A stretch of DNA of 64,000 nt from Pelagibius sp. Alg239-R121 (GCF_947331435.1 NZ_CAMZOF010000003.1:496001-560000); one strand, 5' to 3'; counted from the first letter of the stretch, positions 18,006-25,536 are shown. The notes: generated from the sequence alone by a model not told the origin. Made by a program: numbers and translations.

Positions 18006-18938
18006 ATGGAAACGGCGATCAACATCGTTCTGCCTGTCTTTGGTCTGGTTCTTTGCGGATATCTAGGCGGGCGCAGTCGTTTTATGTCGGAAGAGGCCGT
18101 CAAAGGTCTGACGACTTTTGTGTTTTACCTCGCTATTCCGGCTTTGCTGTTCCGGACAATGGCCAAGGGCGGGCCACCGACCGGTTTCGATTTCTCGATC
18201 GTTGCAGCATACTTTACCGGCCTCGCCGCCAACTTTGCGCTCGCGTGGCTGTTTTCCAGACGGGTTTTTTCGGCAAATAGCGACGAGGCCGCGATCATGG
18301 GAATGGGCGCGATCTTCTCCAACACGGTACTGCTTGGATTGCCTCTGGTATACGGCGCGTTCGGGGAAGAGGGACTATTGGCTCTGACCCTGATTGTCGC
18401 TTTCCACTCACCGATCATCATGCCGCTGGTCTCTCTGATCGTCGAACTCGGCCGCGGTTCAGCGTCTTCATTGTGGCTGAAACTGAAGCTGGTTTTCTTC
18501 GCGATCTTTAAAAATCCGGTGATTGTGGCGCTGCTGGCGGGGGAGCTTTATGGCGCAAGCGGCCTTCCGTTACCGGCGACAGTGGACCGCTTCACAGAAC
18601 TGCTGAGTGGTGCAGCCGCACCTTGCGCTCTCTTTGCGCTGGGGGCTTCGCTTGTGGGGTACCGGCTTGGCGGCGACTTAAAGCAGTGCTCTGCGCTTGT
18701 GATTTTCAAGCTCGTTGTCCATCCGGTGATCACGGCTTTGCTGGTCTTATTTGTGTTTGATCTACAGCCGGTCTGGGCCGCTGTCGCCATAGTCACGGCA
18801 GCGCTACCGGTCGGGGTGAACGTCTTCATCATGGCCGAGCACTACGATATCTATAAGGCGCGGGCTGCGTCGGCCATTCTGATATCGACCGGTCTTTCGG
18901 TCCTGTCGGTCTCTGTTCTTCTGGCCTACTTCGCATAA
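18006..18938 (+). CDS. AEC family transporter (auxin efflux carrier-like)
   Basis: Inner-membrane carrier of 310 residues with about ten hydrophobic helices in the 5+5 arrangement of the AEC/BART superfamily. It starts with NIVLPVFGLVLCGYLGGR. Typical AEC segments follow, including IPALLFRTMAKG, FSNTVLLGLPLVYGAFG and AALPVGVNVFIMAEHY. Relatives export malonate, other dicarboxylates or indole acids. No regulator or metabolic partner lies beside it, so the substrate is open. Confidence 0.9.
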   Translation: METAINIVLPVFGLVLCGYLGGRSRFMSEEAVKGLTTFVFYLAIPALLFRTMAKGGPPTGFDFSIVAAYFTGLAANFALAWLFSRRVFSANSDEAAIMGMGAIFSNTVLLGLPLVYGAFGEEGLLALTLIVAFHSPIIMPLVSLIVELGRGSASSLWLKLKLVFFAIFKNPVIVALLAGELYGASGLPLPATVDRFTELLSGAAAPCALFALGASLVGYRLGGDLKQCSALVIFKLVVHPVITALLVLFVFDLQPVWAAVAIVTAALPVGVNVFIMAEHYDIYKARAASAILISTGLSVLSVSVLLAYFA

Positions 18939-19043
18939 AGCCAACCTTGTTTTGGGCTTCGTAGAAGCCCGGAGGAGGCAGAAGCCGGTGTTTCAGAAGC
19001 GACGTCTGCAACCGGCGTGCGGAAAAAAGAAAAAATGAATCAA

Positions 19044-19072
19044 TTGAAATTCATACGCGTGTTAACTATTTT
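19044..19072 (+). promoter_or_regulatory. Promoter candidate for small RNA 1
   Basis: TTGAAA and TATTTT are separated by exactly 17 bases. This lies about 7 bases before the first base of the predicted structured RNA. Confidence 0.55.
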
Positions 19073-19078
19073 TTAGTA

Positions 19079-19206
19079 CAAGGCGGTTATTTTCTGCATG
19101 ACGGTTCGAGGGGATCTCATGTTCTCTCACCGTTGTTCGGAAGTTTTCCGTTCCTTGTAATGCCTCCCTGTAAACTTGCCGCCGGCTTGTCCGGCGGTTT
19201 TCTTTT
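19079..19206 (+). ncRNA. Candidate structured small RNA 1
   Basis: About 128 bases between a promoter-like site and a terminator. TACAAGG (19077-19083) pairs with CCTTGTA (19153-19159). Inside are two further hairpins: ACGGT/ACCGT with a G-rich inner stem, and CGGAA/TTCCG with a three-base loop. This gives a three-way-junction shape. I do not recognise the family. Function is unknown. Confidence 0.5.
19179..19206 (+). terminator. Rho-independent terminator of small RNA 1
   Basis: CCGCCGG and CCGGCGG form a perfect 7-bp GC stem with a five-base loop, followed by TTTTCTTTT. Confidence 0.92.
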
Positions 19207-19254
19207 GTAACTCGGATTAGTTGAACTCCATTAATTTTATGGAGTTATGTTCCG

Positions 19255-19283
19255 TTGTTAACTCAATACATTCGTTGTTAATA
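19255..19283 (+). promoter_or_regulatory. Promoter candidate for small RNA 2
   Basis: TTGTTA and TTAATA with a 17-base spacer, in an AT-rich stretch just before the second structured segment. Confidence 0.45.
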
Positions 19284-19289
19284 AATCCG

Positions 19290-19405
19290 CCCTTGACCGG
19301 CACATTCGGCCTGCTTAGTGTTCGTGCCAAGGCAAGTTGACAGGGTATGGCATAATAAGACGAGGGCCACGATCCAACATAAGGATCGAAGGCCCTCTCT
19401 TTTTT
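19290..19405 (+). ncRNA. Candidate structured small RNA 2
   Basis: About 115 bases ending in a terminator. It contains a stem CTTG..GGCAC paired with GTGCC..CAAG (roughly 19292-19336). No ORF with a ribosome binding site fits. A minus-strand frame of 92 codons runs through it and through the terminator and is most likely spurious. Confidence 0.45.
19362..19405 (+). terminator. Rho-independent terminator of small RNA 2
   Basis: GAGGGCC/GGCCCTC and an inner CGATCC/GGATCG make a long stem, with a seven-base loop and a T-rich tract (TCTTTTTT) directly after it. Confidence 0.93.
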
Positions 19406-19568
19406 CCGGACATTGCTTTTTCTTACGACATTGGATTGATTAGCGTTGAGAACACGTTGAAATCTCGTGTAGTCTTCGTTGGAAATTGACTCCACAACAA
19501 AAGAAAATGCAGGATCCCCGGGGTCTTAGTGTATTACAAAGTCCGGGTGTAATTGTGCGGGGCGATCG

Positions 19569-20864
19569 ATGGTTGATGCCAAGTTTCTAAAGTTCGACAC
19601 CTTGTCGCTGCATGCCGGCCAGCAGCCCGATCCTGTGACGGGCGCCCGTGCGGTTCCAATTTATCAGACGTCCTCCTTCGTGTTCCAGGATACCGAGCAT
19701 GCGGCGTCGCTGTTTAACCTGGAACGCGCCGGCCACATCTATAGCCGGATTTCGAATCCGACCGTTTCTGTTCTGGAAGAACGTGTAGCAGCGTTGGAAG
19801 GTGGCGTCGGGGCGGTGGCGACGGCCTCAGGACAGGCCGCGTTGCACCTGGCGATCATCACCTTAATGGGACAGGGCGGACACATCGTGGCCTCTTCGTC
19901 GCTTTACGGCGGCTCGGTCAATATGTTCGTGCACAGCCTGCCGCGGTTTGGCATCACCGCCAGCTTCGTCAATCCGCGCGATGTAGACGGCATTCGCGCC
20001 GCCATTACCGAAGAGACGCGGTTGGTTTACGCCGAGACATTGGGTAATCCCGGATTGGAGGTTCTGGACATCGAAGCAGTGGCGCAGGTGGCACATGATG
20101 CCGGACTGCCACTGATGATCGATAACACCTTCGCCTCGCCTTACCTTTGCCGGCCGATCGAATACGGTGCCGACATTGTCATGCATTCGCTGACCAAGTG
20201 GCTTGGCGGGCACGGTCTTGCTTTGGGGGGTATCGTGGTTGATGGCGGAGGGTTCGACTGGACGGAAAGCGGAAAGTTCCCGACCTTGAGCGAACCTTAT
20301 GCTGGATATCACGGAATTAATTTTGCCGAGGAATACGGTCCGACGGCCTTTTCCATGCGCGCGCGCGCCGAGGGGTTGCGTGACTTTGGCGCGGTGCTCT
20401 CACCCCAAAACGCCTTCTATATCCTGCAGGGAATTGAAACTCTGCCGCTGCGTATGGAGCGACATGTTTCAAACACCAACAAGCTTGCAAGTTTTCTGGA
20501 AGCACACGAGGCGGTCAGCTGGGTAATTCATCCGAGTCTGGAAAGCCATCCGGATTTTGAGTTGGCGCAGACACGCTTGCCGAAAGGCGCAGGCTCAATC
20601 ATAAGCTTCGGTGTCAAGGGCGGCCGGGCTGCCGGCGCGCGCTTCATCGAAGGTTGTTCGCTGGCATCCCATCTGGCCAACGTCGGAGATGCCAAGACCC
20701 TGGTCATTCACCCGGCTTCGACCACCCATCAACAGATGACGGCTGAACAGCTGGAGGCCGCCGGCGTAGGTGAGGATATGGTGCGTCTGTCGGTCGGTCT
20801 GGAAGATCCGAGCGACATCATCGGCGATCTCAATCAGGCGCTGAGAGCGTCTCAGAAAGGCTAA
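19569..20864 (+). CDS. metY: O-acetylhomoserine sulfhydrylase
   Basis: PLP enzyme that makes homocysteine from O-acetylhomoserine and sulfide, on the direct-sulfhydrylation route to methionine. The 431-residue protein has LHAGQQPDPVTGARAVPIYQTSSF, YSRISNPT, the ASGQAA loop, and the PLP lysine in MHSLTKWLGGHG near residue 216. The length and the DPxTGARAVPIYQT block point to the MetY group rather than cystathionine gamma-synthase. The ATG at 19569 follows a GGGGCG site. A hydrolase gene follows after 60 bases on the same strand. Confidence 0.94.
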   Translation: MVDAKFLKFDTLSLHAGQQPDPVTGARAVPIYQTSSFVFQDTEHAASLFNLERAGHIYSRISNPTVSVLEERVAALEGGVGAVATASGQAALHLAIITLMGQGGHIVASSSLYGGSVNMFVHSLPRFGITASFVNPRDVDGIRAAITEETRLVYAETLGNPGLEVLDIEAVAQVAHDAGLPLMIDNTFASPYLCRPIEYGADIVMHSLTKWLGGHGLALGGIVVDGGGFDWTESGKFPTLSEPYAGYHGINFAEEYGPTAFSMRARAEGLRDFGAVLSPQNAFYILQGIETLPLRMERHVSNTNKLASFLEAHEAVSWVIHPSLESHPDFELAQTRLPKGAGSIISFGVKGGRAAGARFIEGCSLASHLANVGDAKTLVIHPASTTHQQMTAEQLEAAGVGEDMVRLSVGLEDPSDIIGDLNQALRASQKG

Positions 20865-20924
20865 CGCGGCAGACCGGAGACCGGTTGAACCGATCGCGCA
20901 GCAGGTGAAAAACGGGGCGTCTTT

Positions 20925-21713
20925 ATGAAAGTGACAGTCGACGGCAACAGCATCTTTGCGGCGACAGGAGGAAAGGAATTCGATCCCAACCTGCCGGCAG
21001 TCGTCTTCGTGCATGGTGCTGGTATGGACCGCACGGTCTGGTCTCTGCAGTCACGGTATTTCGCCCATCACGGCCATTCAGTTCTGGCGGTTGACCTGCC
21101 TGGCCATGGCCTGTCCGACGGTGCGCCCCTCGAATCCATCGAAGCCATTGCGGATTGGCTGGCTGTGCTGCTCGACGCAGTGGGGGTCGAGAAAGCCGCC
21201 GTGGCCGGTCATTCCATGGGGGCAATTTCGGCACTGGAATTCGCCGCGCGGCAGCCGGGACGAGCAAAGGCACTTGCCCTGTTGGGTGTTGCAGCCAGCA
21301 TGCCGGTGCATCCGGCTCTTCTGAAAGCCGCGCAGGCAAACGATCATCTGGCGGTCGATTTGGTCACCTCCTGGGCGCACGGCGACACCGGACATCTCGG
21401 CGGCAATATGACCCCCGGCCTTTGGATGCTGGGCGGCGGTGCCCGGCTGCTGGAGCGTGCTTCGCCCGGGGTCCTGCATAATGATCTCGCCGCCTGCAGC
21501 GCCTATGAAGGAGGGCAGGCAGCCGCAGAGAGAGTCGCTTGCGAAACCCTGTTGGTGTTGGGGAGCGACGACAAGATGACCCCCTTCAAGGCAGGCACGG
21601 CCTTGGCGTCCATGATTTCTGCAGCACAGGTTGCGCGGATCGAGGGGTCCGGCCACATGATGATGCTGGAAAAGCCCGATGATACACTGGCTGCGCTGAA
21701 AGCCTTTCTCTAA
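20925..21713 (+). CDS. Alpha/beta hydrolase
   Basis: Serine hydrolase of 262 residues. The fold signature is clear: [13 protein letters not shown] (oxyanion loop, 28-40), the nucleophile elbow GHSMG with Ser97, an acid in [10 protein letters not shown], and the catalytic His in [11 protein letters not shown] near the end. There is no signal peptide, so it acts in the cytosol. It overlaps the following thioesterase gene by one base (TAATG), so the two are translationally coupled and probably act on related ester or thioester substrates. The substrate is unknown. Confidence 0.9.
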   Translation: MKVTVDGNSIFAATGGKEFDPNLPAVVFVHGAGMDRTVWSLQSRYFAHHGHSVLAVDLPGHGLSDGAPLESIEAIADWLAVLLDAVGVEKAAVAGHSMGAISALEFAARQPGRAKALALLGVAASMPVHPALLKAAQANDHLAVDLVTSWAHGDTGHLGGNMTPGLWMLGGGARLLERASPGVLHNDLAACSAYEGGQAAAERVACETLLVLGSDDKMTPFKAGTALASMISAAQVARIEGSGHMMMLEKPDDTLAALKAFL

Positions 21714-22162
21714 TGACGCAGTCGTCTGTTGAAACGCGCGCCGACTATCCGCATTTCCTTCAGATCCCGACCCGCTGGATGGATAACGATATCTACGGGC
21801 ATGTGAACAACGTCGTCTACTATGCCTACTTCGACACCGTCATTAACACCTATCTGATCGAACGGGGCGGGCTCGATATCCACAACGGTGGCGTGATCGG
21901 CGTCTGCGCTGAATCCTCCTGCCGGTACAGGGCGTCGTTCGTCTTTCCCGATGTGATCGAGGCGGGCCTGCGTGTCGCCAAACTCGGCGGGCGCAGTGTC
22001 ACCTACGAGATCGGACTGTTTAAGCAAGGCGCTGATATTGCGCCGAGTGATCAGGCTGCCGCCGAGGGGCGGTTCGTGCATGTTTTCGTCGACCGCGGCA
22101 GCATGAAGCCGGTTGCGATTCCGGAGCCCCTGCGGGCAGCGCTCAAAGCTCTGGAACGGTGA
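21713..22162 (+). CDS. Acyl-CoA thioesterase (4-hydroxybenzoyl-CoA thioesterase type)
   Basis: Hot-dog-fold thioesterase of 149 residues. The diagnostic block is [22 protein letters not shown] (about 21-42), with the catalytic Asp and the GHVNN turn. A long helix and strands such as [17 protein letters not shown] follow. It hydrolyses acyl-CoA esters in the cytosol. It is coupled to the alpha/beta hydrolase before it. The interval after it becomes AT-rich, marking the boundary of the accessory cassette. Confidence 0.9.
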   Translation: MTQSSVETRADYPHFLQIPTRWMDNDIYGHVNNVVYYAYFDTVINTYLIERGGLDIHNGGVIGVCAESSCRYRASFVFPDVIEAGLRVAKLGGRSVTYEIGLFKQGADIAPSDQAAAEGRFVHVFVDRGSMKPVAIPEPLRAALKALER

Positions 22163-22480
22163 TCTTACTTGATGGGGCAGCAAATTTTTTGCCCACCTGT
22201 CAGAGAACTTTCATAAAAACCGTATTTTTATCAATGTGTTCACCTCTGAATTCAGGTTGACGTTCGGTTAATTTTAAAATATACGTTTACAAACAATAAA
22301 ACATACGTATACTTATAAATAGATTTGAAATTGATTGCTTGGCGTTCTGCTCAGGCAATTCGGCGTCCGTACAAAACCACCAGAACCTGGCGCACGAGGC
22401 TGCCAGAACCTGTTGGAACCCACTGCACCTGTTGCAACAGCTTCGGGGCCTTGAGCCACCGTGAGCGAAGGAGACGCAAA
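22163..22480. other. AT-rich regulatory interval before the repeat-protein cassette
   Basis: About 320 bases, clearly AT-rich in 22190-22330. It holds a hairpin right after the thioesterase (GGGCA/TGCCC), a promoter candidate at 22257, an inverted repeat ATACGT/ACGTAT at about 22281-22311, and a leader of some 190 bases with two direct copies of CCAGAACCTG (near 22380 and 22403). No gene fits. Confidence 0.65.
22257..22285 (+). promoter_or_regulatory. Promoter candidate of the three-gene cassette
   Basis: TTGACG and TATACG are separated by 17 bases in an AT-rich stretch. The ATACGT...ACGTAT inverted repeat starts at the -10 element and could be an operator. Confidence 0.55.
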
Positions 22481-23548
22481 ATGCCTATCTCGATTAACAG
22501 CGACACTGGAAATATCTTTGCGGGCGGCGACGGCTCCGACGGCGATCTGGTTCTGCGCGCCAATAGCGGACAAGACCGCATTCGCCTCGATGCCGGTGGC
22601 GGCAATGCCTGGCTGGGTGGCAATGGTGCCGATGGCGATCTTGTGATGTTCCGCGCCTCCGGTAACAACACCTCGACGGCCGAAGCCTCGATCCATATCG
22701 ACGGCAATGGCGGGAACATCTTTGCAGGTGGTGACGGATCAGATGGTGATTTGGTCTTGCGCAGTACCACGGGCCAGAACCGCATCCGTCTCGATGCCGG
22801 TGGCGGAAATGCCTGGCTGGGTGGGAATGGTGCTGACGGTGATCTCGTGATGTTTCGTGCCTCGGGCAATAATACGTCCACAGCAAGTGCCTCGATCCAT
22901 GTCGATGGCAATGGCGCCAATATTTTTGCTGGCGGGCAGGGGGCTGATGGCGATCTGGTTCTTCGCAGCACCACAGGGCAAAACCGCATCCGGCTCGATG
23001 CCGGTGGCGGCAATGCCTGGTTGGGCGGCAATGGTGCCGACGGTGACCTTGTGCTGTTTCCATCGAGTGGCGACAACGAGACACTCGCACAGGCGACCAT
23101 TCATTTGAATGGCGACAGCGGGGATATCATTCTTCAGAACGCGGACTGTGCCGAGGACTTCGAGGTTGAGGATTCAGCCGATGTCGAGCCGGGCACGGTC
23201 ATGATCATCGGCGATGAACTCAAGTTGCGCAGGAGTGATCAGGCTTACGATAAGAGGGTAGCAGGCGTCGTCGCCGGTGCTGGTGAGTATCGACCCGGTA
23301 TCGTGCTTGGCCGTCGTAAAGGCCTGATCAACCAACTGCCGCTGGCTCTTGTTGGACGCATCTTCTGCAAGGTGGACGCGGAGCGGAACCCGATCGGGGT
23401 TGGTGATCTGCTGACCTCATCGCCGACGCCCGGACATGCCATGAAGGCGCAAGATCAGATGCGCGCATTCGGATCGGTGATCGGCAAGGCCCTGGGCAAC
23501 CTAAAGTCGGGTCAAGGGATGATCCCGGTTCTGGTTGCTCTGCAGTAA
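22481..23548 (+). CDS. Tandem-repeat protein with tail-fibre-like C-terminal domain
   Basis: A 355-residue Gly/Asp/Asn-rich protein with no signal peptide. Residues about 10-213 are three copies of a 68-residue unit. Each unit has two sub-repeats: a GNIFAGGDGSDGDLVLR type and a GNAWLGGNGADGDLVMF type joined by GQNRIRLDAGG. The pattern suggests a stacked beta (solenoid-like) or trimeric fibre. The C-terminal part (AEDFEVEDSADVEPGTVMII, YDKRVAGVVAGAG, VGDLLTSSPTPGHAMKA, AFGSVIGKAL) resembles domains at the end of phage-fibre-like and actinobacterial or cyanobacterial repeat proteins. AAGGAG lies 7 bases before the ATG. It is the first gene of a three-gene cassette. Function unknown. Confidence 0.75.
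   Translation: MPISINSDTGNIFAGGDGSDGDLVLRANSGQDRIRLDAGGGNAWLGGNGADGDLVMFRASGNNTSTAEASIHIDGNGGNIFAGGDGSDGDLVLRSTTGQNRIRLDAGGGNAWLGGNGADGDLVMFRASGNNTSTASASIHVDGNGANIFAGGQGADGDLVLRSTTGQNRIRLDAGGGNAWLGGNGADGDLVLFPSSGDNETLAQATIHLNGDSGDIILQNADCAEDFEVEDSADVEPGTVMIIGDELKLRRSDQAYDKRVAGVVAGAGEYRPGIVLGRRKGLINQLPLALVGRIFCKVDAERNPIGVGDLLTSSPTPGHAMKAQDQMRAFGSVIGKALGNLKSGQGMIPVLVALQ
22509..23120 (+). repeat. Three tandem 204-bp coding repeats
   Basis: Near-identical units begin at about 22509, 22713 and 22917, each 204 bp (68 codons), inside the repeat protein. Copies differ mostly at third codon positions, so they are under protein-level selection rather than freshly duplicated. Unequal crossing-over could change copy number. 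Confidence 0.85.
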
Positions 23549-23573
23549 TCGCTGCTGATCGGGAGAAACGACG

Positions 23574-24278
23574 ATGGCTACGCTAAGTGTAAAGTCGATC
23601 GCGTCGTCCTGTTTGGGGCGGAACCCGCCTCTCTCACTCAAGCGCGATGTGTTTGGTGTCTATGGCACCAACAATCAAACCCGCTCTTTGAAGGCACAGC
23701 TCGACCGGATTCAGAACAAACCTTTCCTGCGGCTTGCCCTGGTGACAGTTCGGCCTACCGGCTCGACAGCCGGACAGTACAACAATCTGCAGCGCGACAT
23801 GGATGCTGCAAACGAAGTCTGGCTGAGCGATTGCGACGCCTGGATCTATGTCGTCGGCAGCATCACCGAGACCACCAATATTCTGGGCGGCAACGGGGTG
23901 TTGGATCAACCCACCTGCCCACTGGGTGTTCAAGGCAGTCCAACCTCGGAAGAGGACGATCTTTTTGACCTCGGTCGCAATCTCGGGGCGGATGTGGTTG
24001 GCTACTATACGGCAGGATCGACCAATGGCGGGCTTGCCGGCTGCTCCTCCTATCCGGCCGGGCGGCGCGGTTTCTGGGTCCGTTTCGGCTCTTCCGCCTG
24101 GGTGCTGGCTCATGAGCTCACCCATGTTATCGGATTGAATGCACATGTCAGCACGGGCAATGCGAGCAATAGCGACAATCTGATGTGGCCGAACACGGGC
24201 TGGTCCAACCTGCCGCCGGATCTCAATGCGTCGCAATGCGACGAGATACTGGATGATCCCAGTATCGAAAGCTGTTGA
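23574..24278 (+). CDS. Metzincin-like zinc metalloprotease without signal peptide
   Basis: A 234-residue protein. Near the C-terminus is AHELTHVIGLNAH: His180, Glu181, His184, Gly187 and a third His at 191. SDNLMWP follows with Met204, a likely Met-turn. This is the metzincin layout, except that the third His is eleven residues after the first instead of ten. The N-terminal half (LRLALVTVRP, DMDAANEVW, AWIYVVGSIT) fits the strands and helix that precede a metzincin site. Cysteines at 13, 87, 115, 157 and near the C-terminus could form disulfides. No leader or transmembrane segment is seen. It lies 25 bases after the repeat protein and 14 before the HEAT gene. Confidence 0.72.
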   Translation: MATLSVKSIASSCLGRNPPLSLKRDVFGVYGTNNQTRSLKAQLDRIQNKPFLRLALVTVRPTGSTAGQYNNLQRDMDAANEVWLSDCDAWIYVVGSITETTNILGGNGVLDQPTCPLGVQGSPTSEEDDLFDLGRNLGADVVGYYTAGSTNGGLAGCSSYPAGRRGFWVRFGSSAWVLAHELTHVIGLNAHVSTGNASNSDNLMWPNTGWSNLPPDLNASQCDEILDDPSIESC

Positions 24279-24292
24279 AAGCGAGGTAAACC

Positions 24293-24763
24293 ATGGCAAC
24301 GCTTTCCGATGAACTGGCGCTACAACTCGAATCCGAATGCGGCCACACCTACGAAGAAATCGTCGCACGCAAGTCGGTCGAAGACTACCGCCAGCTAAGA
24401 TCTGTCGTTCAGGACGACAAGGAAGATATCAAGCGCCGTCAGTCGGCGATCCATCTTCTCGGTCGATTTGGCAAGAATGAAGTCGTACCGGATATCGTCG
24501 CCGCCATACCCAGGCTCGACGAGCGCGGTCTGATTGGCGCGGTTGATGCTCTGGGTCAGTTGGGCGGGAAAGAAGCGCTGAAAGCGCTGAAGCGGCAGGC
24601 AAAAAGTAAGTCGGCCGATGTACGCCGCTTTGCCGTCTCGGCCCTGGACCGGATCGGCACCAAGGAAGCCCTTACTGAAATTACAAAGATTGCGCGCGCC
24701 GATGAAAGCGGATTTGTCCGTACGAAGGCGCGAAGATTGTTGAAACGCCGCGCGGAGAAATAG
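24293..24763 (+). CDS. HEAT-repeat protein
   Basis: A 156-residue helical protein with about four HEAT (PBS-lyase-like) repeats: KRRQSAIHLLGRFGKNEVVPDIVAAI, GLIGAVDALGQLGGKEALKAL, DVRRFAVSALDRIGTKEALTEI, and FVRTKARRLLKRR. The A-x-x-ALG-x-x-G-x-x-EA pattern is clear. Such repeats form protein-binding scaffolds. The protein starts MATLS, like the metalloprotease before it. As the last gene of the cassette it ends at a strong terminator. A role as adaptor or immunity/chaperone protein for the first two products is only a guess. Confidence 0.82.
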   Translation: MATLSDELALQLESECGHTYEEIVARKSVEDYRQLRSVVQDDKEDIKRRQSAIHLLGRFGKNEVVPDIVAAIPRLDERGLIGAVDALGQLGGKEALKALKRQAKSKSADVRRFAVSALDRIGTKEALTEITKIARADESGFVRTKARRLLKRRAEK

Positions 24764-24803
24764 GGACGCCCCGCGCAGGCAAGGAACCTCCCCTGTCGAC
24801 TTA

Positions 24804-24840
24804 AGCCGGACGGAATTACTTCCGCCCGGCTCCTTTTTTT
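24804..24840 (+). terminator. Terminator of the three-gene cassette
   Basis: AGCCGG-CGGAA pairs with TTCCG-CCGGCT around TTAC, followed by CC and seven T. Confidence 0.92.
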
Positions 24841-24924
24841 CGATCGCAATTTACATCATACAGTTAGAGGACGATTCACGTTCTTGACCGTTTCCGTTAA
24901 GAACGAACCCACTCCAAAAGGTGC

Positions 24925-25392
24925 TTACGCAGCCTGGTCTTCAATCACCTTGGCAGCCTTCGATGCCTTGGCCTCGATTTTGATGCTGCGCGGCTTCATG
25001 GCTTCGGGAACTTCGCGGGCCAACTCGATATGCAGGAGACCGTTTTCGAGGGCAGCGCCGGCAATTCGGATGTGGTCGGCGAGCTCGAAGCTCCGCTGGA
25101 AACTGCGGTTCGCGATTCCTTGATGCAGAAACTTCGCTTCCTTGCCAGTGGCTTTGTCCTTTTTGCCCGAGATGACCAGTGAATTCTCGGTCACGGTGAT
25201 GTCGAGCTCTTCCTCGGCAAAACCGGCGACAGCCATGGAAATCCGATAGGAGTCTTCGTCAATCTTTTCGATGTTGTAGGGCGGATAGCTTGGCGCGGAT
25301 TCGTCGACACGGGCAGCCGAATCCAAAAGATTCATCATCCGGTCAAAACCGACGGTCGCGCGATAAAGGGGGGAAAGATCGTAACTACGCAT
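24925..25392 (-). CDS. Hsp20 family small heat-shock protein
   Basis: ATP-independent chaperone that holds unfolding proteins. The 155-residue product starts MRSYDLSPLYRATVGFDRM, the IbpA-type N-terminus. The alpha-crystallin domain follows: YRISMAVAGFAEEELDITV, LVISGKKD, FLHQGIANRSFQRSFELADHI and the GLLHIELAREVPE strand. GGAGGA lies about 7 bases before the ATG at 25392, whereas an ATG two codons earlier is too close to it. The 5' untranslated region has a ROSE-like hairpin over the ribosome binding site, and a sigma-32-like promoter precedes it, so heat induction is likely at both transcription and translation. Confidence 0.95.
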   Translation of the reverse strand: MRSYDLSPLYRATVGFDRMMNLLDSAARVDESAPSYPPYNIEKIDEDSYRISMAVAGFAEEELDITVTENSLVISGKKDKATGKEAKFLHQGIANRSFQRSFELADHIRIAGAALENGLLHIELAREVPEAMKPRSIKIEAKASKAAKVIEDQAA

Positions 25393-25394
25393 TG

Positions 25395-25419
25395 CCATAT
25401 CCTCCGATGAGCAACATGG
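25395..25419 (-). promoter_or_regulatory. ROSE-like RNA thermometer hairpin
   Basis: On the minus strand, CCAT...ATGG closes a stem in which GTTGCTC faces the ribosome binding site GGAGGAT. The TTGCT element opposite GGAGG, with an internal G-G mismatch, is the hallmark of ROSE elements in alphaproteobacterial Hsp20 leaders. The stem masks the ribosome binding site at low temperature. Confidence 0.65.
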
Positions 25420-25507
25420 TTGATATTCCGGGCCCACCACCATGGTCTGACCCGACGTTTGCCGCCTTCTGCAACCCTCTCTGAGGCATTGCCTGGCGAC
25501 AGTTTAG

Positions 25508-25536
25508 ATATAGTTTGGCGGAAAATTGGCTTCAAG
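25508..25536 (-). promoter_or_regulatory. Sigma-32-like heat-shock promoter of the Hsp20 gene
   Basis: On the minus strand CTTGAA and CTATAT are 17 bases apart, like the alphaproteobacterial heat-shock consensus. It would give a leader of about 110 bases that includes the ROSE-like hairpin. Confidence 0.6.

Larger units (their letters stand above)
18939..19568. other. Long non-coding interval with two RNA-like units
   Basis: This 630-base gap has no convincing gene. It contains a hairpin just after the AEC gene (GGGCTTC/GAAGCCC at 18954-18970, without a T tract), two promoter-to-terminator units described separately, and a perfect 8-bp inverted repeat AACTCCAT/ATGGAGTT at about 19224-19246. 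The last 160 bases before metY show no S-adenosylmethionine riboswitch that I can recognise. Confidence 0.7.

Noticed and set aside
19217-19495. Minus-strand frame of 92 codons
   Set aside because: It runs through a strong hairpin terminator, has no convincing ribosome binding site or family similarity, and lies in a region better explained by RNA structure.
19406-19568. SAM-II or other methionine riboswitch upstream of metY
   Set aside because: Such elements are common before metY/metZ in alphaproteobacteria. I looked for the SAM-II core and the SAM/SAH pattern and found neither.
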